Assembly: GCA_964642855.1 (NCBI GenBank)
Contig: CAZXSK010000003.1
Span: forward strand, 1 to 64,000
From: CAZXSK01 sp964642855
Lineage (GTDB): Bacteria > Planctomycetota > Phycisphaerae > SM23-33
DNA: 64,000 bases
Direction of reading: 5' to 3'
Below the pieces are notes generated by a model. That model saw only the letters and a list, made by a program, of their open reading frames with translations. It ran no database searches and was not told the DNA's origin. The position numbers were made by a program, and so were the translations under genes. This document shows, in pieces, positions 32,516 through 40,599 of the stretch (position 1 is the first letter of the stretch; each line of letters opens with the position of its first letter).

Positions 32516-34693
32516 CTATCCCGCTCCGAAGCGCTTCTGGACGAGCTGAAGCACCGACCGGTACGCCTGCAGGGCAATGGGTTTGGGCGAAAGCTCCAGC
32601 CGAACGACGACATCCTGCTTGGGAAGCAGTTGCGGATGGGCGGCCTGGGGAGTAATGCGAATGCGGAAGATGTTCTCCTCGGTCCGCAAGCCCTTCTCGT
32701 CTTCCTTCTGGGTCTGGATCGATCCGCCACCCAGCACGCCGAGGGACGGTGAGGGCAGGATCCGGGTCCCAGCCGGGTCGCGATCGCTGATCGTCCCTGC
32801 GAACAGCAGGTCAGGCCTGCCCGATACCCGGACCTCCACCCGATCCGATGCCTCCGCTAGGGGCACATCCTGATCGACTACCGCATGAATGGTCATGGCG
32901 TCGAGATCCGCGATCATTCCGACCTGCTGGCCTCGCTCCAGGAGTCCGTCGGTGTTCTGTTCAATATTCGGTGCGACCCATCGACCCGAAATCGGCGCGA
33001 CCACGACGAGATCACTCAGCCGGCCCTCAATGAACCGGATCCTCTCGGACTTGGCGTCGATCTCGGGCTGCTTGAGTTGGGCGGCCTCGATGCCCCGTTC
33101 CCGCCTGGCCAGCTGCTGCTCCTGCAGGAGCTTGTCGCGCTGGGCCCGGAGAATCTCCAGTTCTGACTCCAGTTCCCGGTTCCGCAGCCGGAACAACACG
33201 GTTTCACCCGCTACCACGTCCGTACCGTCCGGGCAGAAGGAGACCAGGAAACCGGTTTCCCGCGCGTGCACGACCCGGCTGTTGAGCGGCTCGGCGACGC
33301 CGTCGATCTTGAACGTGTCATCCCAAGGTATGGCGCCGACGGCAATAAGGATCCCGACGGTGAACACGCCCGTGGTGATCCACGCCCTGCCCCGCACGCG
33401 CGCCAGTTCGGGGCTGTTTGCCAGGTAGTGCAGGAACTTGCCCAACGGAACGATCACCCACGTCACGAAGGCACCGATCGCCAGGGCAACGCCTGCGATG
33501 AACAGGTTCTCATTACTCGCCACCCGCCAGAGGATAGCCGTGCAGATCAGAACCCGGTACGCGGTCGACGCCAATCCATAGGGCAGGAACCACGCTTTCT
33601 CCCCTGCGTTGTGGGCCGGGCAGCGGGCTTGCCTGACGCCCCAGACGTACTTCCGCACGAGGTAGTAGATGTAGTGTTTGCTCCGCTGGGAGAGGTTCGG
33701 GATCTCCACGACGTCCGAGAGAATGTAGTAGGCGTCGTACCGCAGCAGCGGATTGCCATTGAACAGCAGCGTCGAGACGCTGGCGATGAACATCACGCGG
33801 TACGTCAGTGCCTGGAGCATCGGTGATCCGCTGGAGTGAACCCAGACGATCGCTGCAATCGCAGCCACGGCAAGTTCGACGTACATCCCAGCCGCACCCA
33901 CCATCACCCGACGCCACTTCGAACGGAACGACCAGGCGTTGGACGCGTCGACGTAGGGCATGGGCACCAACACGAGCAGCATGATCCCCATGGTGTGCAC
34001 TTCGCCCGTGTTGCCCTCCAGCCGGCCGAAGCGCTTGCACGCAAACGCGTGGCCGAACTCATGGAACACCTTGATCAGCGCGAACGCTGCATAGAGAAGC
34101 GGCAGGCTGTCGACACTGAGAATGCCCTCCGCCGAGCCGATCAGTTCATCGGTATGCCCGGCCAGGAAGAACCCCGCGGTCGCCAGCAGCGCCAGCCAGA
34201 TGACGAAGCCAAACCACGTGAAGACCTTGCCGAACACCCCGACCCACCGGTTCAGGAATCGATCGGGATCGAACAGGGGGAACCGCATGAACAGCATGTT
34301 CATCAGGTAGCCCTGGACCTCCCGCTGGATGCGCTTGCGATACCGGCTGAAGAGGCCTTCGGCATCGGGAGGAAGCTGGGCCTGCAGCAGGTTGGACGTG
34401 TACAGCTGCCCGAGAAGCTGAATGGCTTCGCCCTGGGTGGGAGCTTCGTCACCCAGTTCGTCGTTGGCGATCCGCCATGCTTCGGCGACAGGGCGATCAC
34501 CGTCCAGAAGGGCGATGAAGTAGTACGCCGCCTCGCTCAGCCGGAAGAACTGATTGCTCGCCGGGTCCTGCAGCACGTGCCACATCTGTCCCCGGAAGTG
34601 CTGGCGGTGAACCTGCACGGTCGGCCGAAGCCGGGGTGTCAGTTCGGCGATGCGATACCACGATTCGCTGAATGTCGGGCGATCGACAGGCAA
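32516..34693 (-). CDS. PqqD-like / M50 metalloprotease / HlyD-like membrane protein
   Basis: This is an integral membrane protein of 725 residues of the 'putative peptide zinc metalloprotease' kind (COG1994). Residues 30-110 form a winged-helix peptide-binding domain like PqqD (SNQFFRLSEAAYYFIALLDG). A multi-helix M50 core has the zinc motif FHEFGHAFAC and a second element NGNPLLRYDAYYILSD, where most relatives have DGYY. Residues after about 450 form a lipoyl/HlyD-type hairpin with coiled coil. Relatives occur with exported modified peptides. The start is a TTG at 34693, nine bases after the GAF-HlyD gene stop, with a weak ribosome site. Confidence 0.88.
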   Translation of the reverse strand: MPVDRPTFSESWYRIAELTPRLRPTVQVHRQHFRGQMWHVLQDPASNQFFRLSEAAYYFIALLDGDRPVAEAWRIANDELGDEAPTQGEAIQLLGQLYTSNLLQAQLPPDAEGLFSRYRKRIQREVQGYLMNMLFMRFPLFDPDRFLNRWVGVFGKVFTWFGFVIWLALLATAGFFLAGHTDELIGSAEGILSVDSLPLLYAAFALIKVFHEFGHAFACKRFGRLEGNTGEVHTMGIMLLVLVPMPYVDASNAWSFRSKWRRVMVGAAGMYVELAVAAIAAIVWVHSSGSPMLQALTYRVMFIASVSTLLFNGNPLLRYDAYYILSDVVEIPNLSQRSKHYIYYLVRKYVWGVRQARCPAHNAGEKAWFLPYGLASTAYRVLICTAILWRVASNENLFIAGVALAIGAFVTWVIVPLGKFLHYLANSPELARVRGRAWITTGVFTVGILIAVGAIPWDDTFKIDGVAEPLNSRVVHARETGFLVSFCPDGTDVVAGETVLFRLRNRELESELEILRAQRDKLLQEQQLARRERGIEAAQLKQPEIDAKSERIRFIEGRLSDLVVVAPISGRWVAPNIEQNTDGLLERGQQVGMIADLDAMTIHAVVDQDVPLAEASDRVEVRVSGRPDLLFAGTISDRDPAGTRILPSPSLGVLGGGSIQTQKEDEKGLRTEENIFRIRITPQAAHPQLLPKQDVVVRLELSPKPIALQAYRSVLQLVQKRFGAG

Positions 34694-34702
34694 GGCAGGT
34701 TC

Positions 34703-36613
34703 CTACCACCAGAGTTTCATGCGGATCCAGTTGACCAGGCGACGCGTCCAGATATACCCGTACGCTTTTCGGCCGATACGGATCTTGGCCGTGCCTTCCA
34801 TGCCCGGCCTGAGCCATTCCGGCGCGCTCTGCAATTGAGCGCGAACCAGGAACACGTTCTGCTGCTCCTTGACGGTAGCGACCGGATGGATCCGATCGAC
34901 AACGAAGGTCACGCGGTCATCGGGACGGCGGGCTGCAGCCAGTTCGCCGGTGAGCTTCTCGCCCTTCCGCCGGGCCTCGCGAAGTGCGGCTTCGACGTCA
35001 GCAATCTGGTCTTCGGGAACAGCAATCTCGGCCCGTAACTCCGAGAGGCTTGCGATGCGGAATAGCACCTGCCCCTTCTCGATGGTCTTGTCGATGAGTT
35101 CCTCGAGATCGCCCTCCACGACGGTGCCGTCGATCGGAGCGACGATCCGAGCGAGGTCAATCTTCCGCTGCAGTTCCGCGATCTCCAGCTTCAGTCGGCG
35201 GACTTCCGACGTGGCTACCTGGTACTTCTCCAGATCGCCTTTGCGGCGGTGGACTTCGGCGGTCTGCTGATAACCCAGCAGGTTCAGCTTGGCGCTTCCT
35301 AGCTCGGACTCCAACTCGTGGGTCTGCAATTCGGCAAGCAATGTCTCGCCTGCCACGACCTTGCTGCCGGGCTTGACGTATACATTCTTCAGCAGCCCCT
35401 TCATCTTGGCAGGGGCAACACGAGAGACCGTTGGTTCGAGCACGAAGCCGCCCTCGGCGTTGTAGTCACCCCTGACCAGAACGGCGAAGAGCAACAGGGC
35501 GATCACGCCGATGGCAAGCAGCTTGATCCACGTATGCTTCGGGCCGATCAGAACGGCTGCGCCCTTCCGGGCCGCGCCAGCGGCCTTGGCACCAACCCAT
35601 TTGCCCTTCTCCTCCAGGTCCAGCAGCCTGGCGGTGCAAAGATCGCACGTCAGACGGAGGGCCTCGATCTCGTCGGCTGTGAACTCCTGTTCCCGCGGCC
35701 TTTCGATGGTCAGCGCGCCGACCACCTCGCCTTCCCTGCGAAGCGGCAAGGACAACACCTGGAACGGCCCCAGTCTCGTGGAAAGCTGCTTGGCCGAGCG
35801 GCAGACATAGGTTGCCTCGGGAGCTGGGGGGTACAGGATTTCGAGGTCCTGATCCACGCACTCCTCCATGGCGCTTTCCATAATCTGGACCGCCTCGGTC
35901 TTGCGGTCGAACTTCTCGGTGTCGCTCAAGGCCTTGAGCTTGACGTACCGCCCCTTGAGCAGTCCCAGCCCCACGCGAAGACACTGCCAGCGGGAGGAGA
36001 TCTCGTTGCAGACGGCCATCGCTGCAGCGGTGAATTTCTGCTGGTCGTTGACCGTTGCGAGAATCTCCATCGATGCCCGAAGTCGGCTGAGGTCACTCTG
36101 GCGTCGCTGGAGCGTCAATCGCATCTCGTAGAGGCTCAGCAGGCTGGCGCTGAGCTCCAGGCGATCGCGTCGCTCTTCCAGAACGCCGGGACGGGTCGTC
36201 TCGATGTAAAACGCGGTGTATCCCCGGACGCCGCCTGCACCGGCGAGGGGAACCATGACCAGGTGCTGATCCGGGACCTGCCCGTAAAGCGATTCCGATC
36301 CGTGCAGGGCGCGGGTTACGGTCTTGCCCTCCGAGGCGATCTGACCGGCCGATTGGGCCGCGAGCATCAGCCACTGCGGCGGATCCTCGTCAGGCCGAAT
36401 CTCGGGATACGCAGCCACGACCTCAGCTTTGGCCTGGGTAAGCCGCAAAATCGCTCCACCAGAGGCAGCCGCCAGCCTGCACTGAACCGACAGAAGGTTC
36501 ACGATAAACTGCTCCGGCGGGCCTTCGTAGCGGCTGAGTTCGGAGATCAGCTCGCTGATCGTAGGCCTGTCGGACTGGCGGGCCTGCGGTTGTCCGGACT
36601 GGTGGATCGACAT
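34703..36613 (-). CDS. GAF-domain / HlyD-type membrane fusion protein
   Basis: The protein has 636 residues with an unusual order. The N-terminal cytosolic half (about 340 residues) has a GAF-like domain (HLVMVPLAGAGGVRGYTAFY) and a second GAF (LGPFQVLSLPLRREGEVVGALTIER). One membrane helix follows (WIKLLAIGVIALLLFAVLV). The C-terminal part is a periplasmic HlyD adaptor: a lipoyl half-motif (VAPAKMKGLLKNVYVKPGSK), a coiled-coil hairpin, and the second half IVAPIDGTVVEG. The GAF part could sense a cytosolic ligand and gate the adaptor. It is co-transcribed with DUF3467 and M50-HlyD genes. Confidence 0.85.
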   Translation of the reverse strand: MSIHQSGQPQARQSDRPTISELISELSRYEGPPEQFIVNLLSVQCRLAAASGGAILRLTQAKAEVVAAYPEIRPDEDPPQWLMLAAQSAGQIASEGKTVTRALHGSESLYGQVPDQHLVMVPLAGAGGVRGYTAFYIETTRPGVLEERRDRLELSASLLSLYEMRLTLQRRQSDLSRLRASMEILATVNDQQKFTAAAMAVCNEISSRWQCLRVGLGLLKGRYVKLKALSDTEKFDRKTEAVQIMESAMEECVDQDLEILYPPAPEATYVCRSAKQLSTRLGPFQVLSLPLRREGEVVGALTIERPREQEFTADEIEALRLTCDLCTARLLDLEEKGKWVGAKAAGAARKGAAVLIGPKHTWIKLLAIGVIALLLFAVLVRGDYNAEGGFVLEPTVSRVAPAKMKGLLKNVYVKPGSKVVAGETLLAELQTHELESELGSAKLNLLGYQQTAEVHRRKGDLEKYQVATSEVRRLKLEIAELQRKIDLARIVAPIDGTVVEGDLEELIDKTIEKGQVLFRIASLSELRAEIAVPEDQIADVEAALREARRKGEKLTGELAAARRPDDRVTFVVDRIHPVATVKEQQNVFLVRAQLQSAPEWLRPGMEGTAKIRIGRKAYGYIWTRRLVNWIRMKLWW

Positions 36614-36640
36614 GGCGCCTGCTCCCGGGTGAGGTGTCGG

Positions 36641-36997
36641 CTAGTCGCCGGAAATCCGTCGCTTGTTGACATCGAGCTCCAACTCGCCGAACTGCTCCTC
36701 GTGACGACGAATCAATTGGCTGAGCGTAATCGCCAGACGCTTGGCCGAATGGTAATTCATGATCACTCGGTTGCTGACCTTGAAGACGATCTCGGGCTGC
36801 TCCTGCTGCGCCGGAGCCATCAGGTTCAGCCCGAAATCCAGCATCACTTCGTCGGGGGTGCCGTTCGTGCGGAAAGCGTTGGCGTACACGGTCTGCAGTT
36901 CCCGCTCGTCAACGCGAAGCCGGACCTGTCTCTGACCGGTCTGCTCCTGTGCCTGGGCCTCGACGGGGTCTTGGGAAGGGTCGTTCTTCTCAGCCAT
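36641..36997 (-). CDS. DUF3467 protein
   Basis: This is a 118-residue cytosolic protein of the DUF3467 family. The core reads ELQTVYANAFRTNGTPDEVM, LDFGLNLMAP, then a RVIMNYHSAKRLAITLSQLI helix and RRHEEQFGELEL. The N-terminus is Gln/Glu/Pro-rich and probably disordered. DUF3467 proteins have no known function; the fold is predicted as a small beta-sheet with a C-terminal helix. The start overlaps the upstream HlyD gene by 8 bases, with an AAAGAGGAATCCA site. Its constant company with HlyD/M50/SecA-like genes suggests a cytosolic accessory of that machine. Confidence 0.85.
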   Translation of the reverse strand: MAEKNDPSQDPVEAQAQEQTGQRQVRLRVDERELQTVYANAFRTNGTPDEVMLDFGLNLMAPAQQEQPEIVFKVSNRVIMNYHSAKRLAITLSQLIRRHEEQFGELELDVNKRRISGD

Positions 36998-37940
36998 TGG
37001 ATTCCTCTTTCTCGCTTTGGGTCTGGGAGTTGCTCTGGGGTTCAGCCTGCCCGGAGGACAAGGAGGACGCCCCTTCGGCGACACTGTCATCCAATACAGG
37101 GAAGCCGACCTTCACCCGCTCGCCAGCGGGCCGGTGGTTGGAATTGGCGACCTCGACGCGGATCATCAGCGTGCGGGGAATCGTGCCCCGCGCGACCAGG
37201 CTTTTGTGGATCACCCTGCCCTGAACGGCTTTGCCCGTGCGATCCTCAAACCGGACCATCGCCCGGGACGCCTCGGGCACCTTCTCGCCGCCAGACGGGT
37301 CAACCTTCAGTTCCCTCGCCTGATCGACGGGCACGTGTACCTCAATCCAGAGCGGATCTATGCTGACGATCCGGATCACCTTCTGGTATGGCTCGGCCGA
37401 CTCGTTCTCTTTCAGGAAAACTTCCTGCACGAACCCGTCCATGTCGCTGCGCAGTTCCATCCGCTCGAGCTGAAGCTTCGCTTCGTGGTACTTCCGCTTG
37501 TCCTGCTGGACCTGGAATTCGGCCAGTTCCTTGGACAGCTCTGCGATCGTGACTTCCAGTTCGGCGTGCTGGACTTCGAGTTCCGAAGCCGCTCCCTTCT
37601 TGAAGGCATCCTTGAGCTGCTGGAGGTCGTTGATCTTCTGTTTCTGTTGGGCGTTGGCAGCCCGCACGCGCGTGGTGTTCTCCGCCTGGGCCTTGAGCTG
37701 TTCGATCTGCGCGCGCTCGGCCTTGTCGTCAAGCCGTACCAGCGGCTGGTTTGGCTCGACTTTATCTCCCTCTTTGACAAGCATTTCCGAGACACGACCC
37801 GAACGGACAAACGTCAGAGTCTTATCCTCGCTGGGAATGGTGTCCGAAGAGTATTCCTCACCAAAGGCCATGCCCGCAACCAAAGCCACGGACAACGCCA
37901 CGGAAATGCACCATTTCTTAGGACAGCCTTCTCGCTGCAT
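36990..37940 (-). CDS. HlyD-family periplasmic adaptor
   Basis: This is an exported adaptor protein of 316 residues. A signal peptide (WCISVALSVALVAGMAFG) is followed by a split lipoyl domain (TFVRSGRVSEMLVKEGDKV and MELRSDMDGFVQEVF) flanking a long coiled-coil hairpin (about residues 75-160), a beta-barrel domain and a Ser/Gln/Glu-rich tail. Such adaptors bridge inner-membrane transporters to the outer membrane. It is the first gene of the operon, with its own promoter, and no RND or ABC pump follows, so it must partner with the M50/GAF-HlyD proteins or a distant pump. Confidence 0.85.
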   Translation of the reverse strand: MQREGCPKKWCISVALSVALVAGMAFGEEYSSDTIPSEDKTLTFVRSGRVSEMLVKEGDKVEPNQPLVRLDDKAERAQIEQLKAQAENTTRVRAANAQQKQKINDLQQLKDAFKKGAASELEVQHAELEVTIAELSKELAEFQVQQDKRKYHEAKLQLERMELRSDMDGFVQEVFLKENESAEPYQKVIRIVSIDPLWIEVHVPVDQARELKVDPSGGEKVPEASRAMVRFEDRTGKAVQGRVIHKSLVARGTIPRTLMIRVEVANSNHRPAGERVKVGFPVLDDSVAEGASSLSSGQAEPQSNSQTQSEKEESNG

Positions 37941-37972
37941 GGATTCTCTCCCAGTTTTCCCCAGAGCCCCCC

Positions 37973-38001
37973 ACTATGACATACCGTCCTGGTCCGGGCA
38001 A
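37973..38001 (-). promoter_or_regulatory. Promoter of the HlyD-DUF3467-SecA-like operon
   Basis: On the minus strand TTGCCC (38001-37996), a 17-base spacer and CATAGT (37978-37973) match the sigma-70 consensus at 4/6 in each box. It lies 33 bases before the adaptor ATG at 37940. Confidence 0.5.
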
Positions 38002-38184
38002 CCCCATTTGGGCTTGTCGGTCTTCCGGAACGACCCCAGCCAGGTCCCGGCGCGTTCCATAGGGGACTGCCCGATGAACCCGCGGGGACTTGGGTGCAAT
38101 CCCTCATCGGAACATCGAAGGCCTTTATTCAGGACGACCCGGCCAGACCGGCGGACAAATTGCCCACAGAAATCCAGTTGCGTC

Positions 38185-38193
38185 TGCTACACT
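38185..38193 (+). promoter_or_regulatory. Extended -10 promoter of the ferredoxin/radical-SAM operon
   Basis: TGC-TACACT (38185-38193) has the TGn extension that replaces a -35 box. It lies 23 bases before the ATG at 38217, and GAGGAAC sits between them. Confidence 0.45.
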
Positions 38194-38216
38194 GAGGAAC
38201 CCAGTCGAGACAGTCC

Positions 38217-39350
38217 ATGGCTCACAAACACCGCATTCTCTATTGTCATTGCAGCGGCACCGACCCGCGTCGCCAGCCCGGCGAGGACCGGACCCTTCAA
38301 GACCTGATCCACTCCGACATCGCCTTCGATGCCGTCTGCGATCTCTGCAGGATGGTCGCCCGCCATCCAGACCACCTTGCCTCAATACTTTCGCCCCCTG
38401 CGACCATCCTCGCGTGTTTCCCCCGTGCCATCGACGCGTTGCTTGCGGCGGCAGGCGTCGAGGACTTCCGTGGCATCCACAAGCTCTGCCTTCTCGACGG
38501 AGGCAACCTGCCGACCCTGGAGATCTCACCGCAGGAAGCCGCCGATCCGCCTCCCCGGCTCGTACCACCCGGAGTGCCGCTGGCTGGGATTTACACGACC
38601 GGCCCGGCTGCGCTGCCGTACAAGCGGCGGGAATCGCTGATCCCAAGACTCCTGGCTGCAGGGATCAACGTTCGCTGCATGGACTGCCTCTGTGAGTTGC
38701 CGGTGCTTGCGTCAAACGGGCCGCTGGCGGTGATCGGCCTGCTGCAAGGCCAGGTAGATGAAGGTCTTCAACAGGCCGGCGGGGACAGCCCTCTGCGAAT
38801 CATCGATGCGACGGAACTCGCCGACGGTGAAATTGTTCAGCGAACCCGAAGGGGGTTCGAAGAGATGGTCCCCGATGCGGACGATGGCTGGAAACCGTGG
38901 TTCCCGGTGATCGACCGCGACCGCTGCGCGGACTGTCTGCAATGCCTGGGCTTCTGCCTGTTCGGTGTGTACGAGAAGACCGAATCGGGACAGGCCCGCG
39001 TGCAAAACCCCGACAAGTGCAAAACCGGCTGTCCCGCCTGTGCACGGGTGTGTCCACACGGAGCGATCCTCTTCCCGAAACACACCGACGCACCGGTCAA
39101 CGGAGATGAGCGAGCCGAAGGGGAGGCCGTTCCCCCCGCGAAGGTTGATCTTTCTTCCCTGGTCCGCGGCGACCTGTATGCCCAACTCCGCGCAAGGGGC
39201 AGTTCCAGCCGGGCGCAACCGGCGTGCGATTGCACCGAGCGACTCAAAGAGCAACTGGGCATACCCCAGCAGGTGATCGACCAGCTTACGGGTGAGCAGC
39301 AGTCGCAGATCGCTGACCGTGCAGACCCCCGCCGGAAGGAGAAGCCGTAA
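38217..39350 (+). CDS. 4Fe-4S ferredoxin-type protein of an isoprenoid/radical-SAM cluster
   Basis: The protein has 377 residues. The N-terminal part has cysteine sites ILYCHCSGT and CDLCRM and a repeated pattern resembling Fe-S electron-transfer modules. The middle (about 225-290) is a two-cluster ferredoxin domain: RDRCADCLQCLGFCLFGVY and KCKTGCPACARVCPHGAI. The first site has an FG in place of the usual second CP. The C-terminal 70 residues are charged and contain CDCTERLKEQLG. It is the first gene of the plus-strand cluster and its stop codon touches the radical SAM start. It probably supplies electrons to that enzyme; this is inference. Confidence 0.75.
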   Translation: MAHKHRILYCHCSGTDPRRQPGEDRTLQDLIHSDIAFDAVCDLCRMVARHPDHLASILSPPATILACFPRAIDALLAAAGVEDFRGIHKLCLLDGGNLPTLEISPQEAADPPPRLVPPGVPLAGIYTTGPAALPYKRRESLIPRLLAAGINVRCMDCLCELPVLASNGPLAVIGLLQGQVDEGLQQAGGDSPLRIIDATELADGEIVQRTRRGFEEMVPDADDGWKPWFPVIDRDRCADCLQCLGFCLFGVYEKTESGQARVQNPDKCKTGCPACARVCPHGAILFPKHTDAPVNGDERAEGEAVPPAKVDLSSLVRGDLYAQLRARGSSSRAQPACDCTERLKEQLGIPQQVIDQLTGEQQSQIADRADPRRKEKP

Positions 39351-40550
39351 GTGCTCCTGCAGCTTGCCCGACGTATGGTTCGTGAAGTCAGGCCGCGGCT
39401 TCTGACGAAGTTCCTGGTCGATTTCGGCCTGCGCGGGTATCTGTCTGTCGAGCGATTCAAGCGGCGGAAGCAGAGGGGTGAGCAGTTTCCGCCGTTTCTG
39501 TTCCTTTCGATTACGAACCAATGCAATCTGCGCTGCCAGGGCTGCTGGGTCTCCACCGAGGCTCCCAGGTCCCAACTCGACATCGACGTTCTGGACCATG
39601 TCGTGCGGGAAGGCAAAGCACATGGCTGCCACTTCTACGGCATTCTCGGAGGCGAGCCGGTCCTGCACCCGGAGCTTCTGGAGTTGTTTGCCAGACACCG
39701 CAACTGCTACTTCCAGATGTTCAGTAACGGCACGGTCATCACGTCTGATTACGCCCGCGAGTTGCGGGAAATCGGGAATGTCACACCGGTGATCAGCGTG
39801 GAGGGAAGCCAGACGGTTTCCGACCAGCGACGGGGAGGGGAGAACGTCCTGAACCGAACATTGGACGGCATCGATCATTGCTGCAGGGAGGGGCTGATCA
39901 CGGGCGTGGCGACCAGCCTGTGCAGGTCGAACCTCGACGATCTGCTCTCGGACCGATTCCTGGAGATGCTTGTGCGTCGGGGCGTGATGTACGCGTGGTA
40001 CTACGTCTACAGACCGGCCGGTCAGAACCCCTCGCCGCAGCTCGCCCTCGACGAGGACGAGATCGTGCGCGTTCGGAAGTTTCTCGTCGAGGCCCGGTGC
40101 AGGCACCCGATCATCATCGTGGATACGTACTGGGACGACGCAGGCAACGCGCTGTGCCCAGCCGCATCGGGAATCAGCTATCACCTGAACCCCTGGGGAG
40201 ACATCGAGCCCTGCCCGCCTTTGCAGTTCGCCAGAGAGAACGTGCACAACGCAAACGGGGGCGGTCTGACCGGGCTGATCGAGGGTTCTACCTTCCTGAG
40301 AGACTTCCGGAGCTTCGCCTCCCAGGCCACACGGGGCTGCGTGATCCTCGAACAGCCCGATCGGCTGGCGGAATTCCTCAGACAACAGCAAGCCGCCGAC
40401 ACAACAGGAAGAAACACAGGCTACGATGAACTGGCGGCTATGGATTGCCTGCCCAGCCAGCACCTTCCGGGAAGGGAAATCCCGGAGAAGCACTGGGCGT
40501 ACCGATTCGCCAAGAAGCATTGGTTCTTTGGCTTTGGAGCGTACGGCTAG
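39351..40550 (+). CDS. Radical SAM enzyme
   Basis: This is a radical S-adenosylmethionine enzyme of 399 residues. The cluster motif CNLRCQGC sits in LSITNQCNLRCQGCW (about residue 55), followed by GGEPVLHPELLEL, which binds SAM. The C-terminal part has a SPASM-like Cys region (NALCPAASGISYHLNPWGDIEPCPPLQFA). It starts at GTG directly after the ferredoxin stop, with GAAGGAG upstream. The neighbours (DUF116-polyprenyl synthase, prenyltransferase-like toroid) point to an isoprenoid or lipid substrate, not a peptide. The substrate is unknown; it is not the hopanoid enzyme HpnH by its visible motifs. Confidence 0.85.
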   Translation: MLLQLARRMVREVRPRLLTKFLVDFGLRGYLSVERFKRRKQRGEQFPPFLFLSITNQCNLRCQGCWVSTEAPRSQLDIDVLDHVVREGKAHGCHFYGILGGEPVLHPELLELFARHRNCYFQMFSNGTVITSDYARELREIGNVTPVISVEGSQTVSDQRRGGENVLNRTLDGIDHCCREGLITGVATSLCRSNLDDLLSDRFLEMLVRRGVMYAWYYVYRPAGQNPSPQLALDEDEIVRVRKFLVEARCRHPIIIVDTYWDDAGNALCPAASGISYHLNPWGDIEPCPPLQFARENVHNANGGGLTGLIEGSTFLRDFRSFASQATRGCVILEQPDRLAEFLRQQQAADTTGRNTGYDELAAMDCLPSQHLPGREIPEKHWAYRFAKKHWFFGFGAYG

Positions 40551-40599
40551 CAGGTCGTCCGGATACGAATCTGCCCGAGCCTGACGTGGACGTGATCTG

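Noticed and set aside
32516..40550. RiPP cluster (radical SAM plus PqqD-like M50 protein)
   Set aside because: No precursor-peptide gene was found between or beside them, and the radical SAM gene is packed with isoprenoid genes. It remains possible but unsupported.
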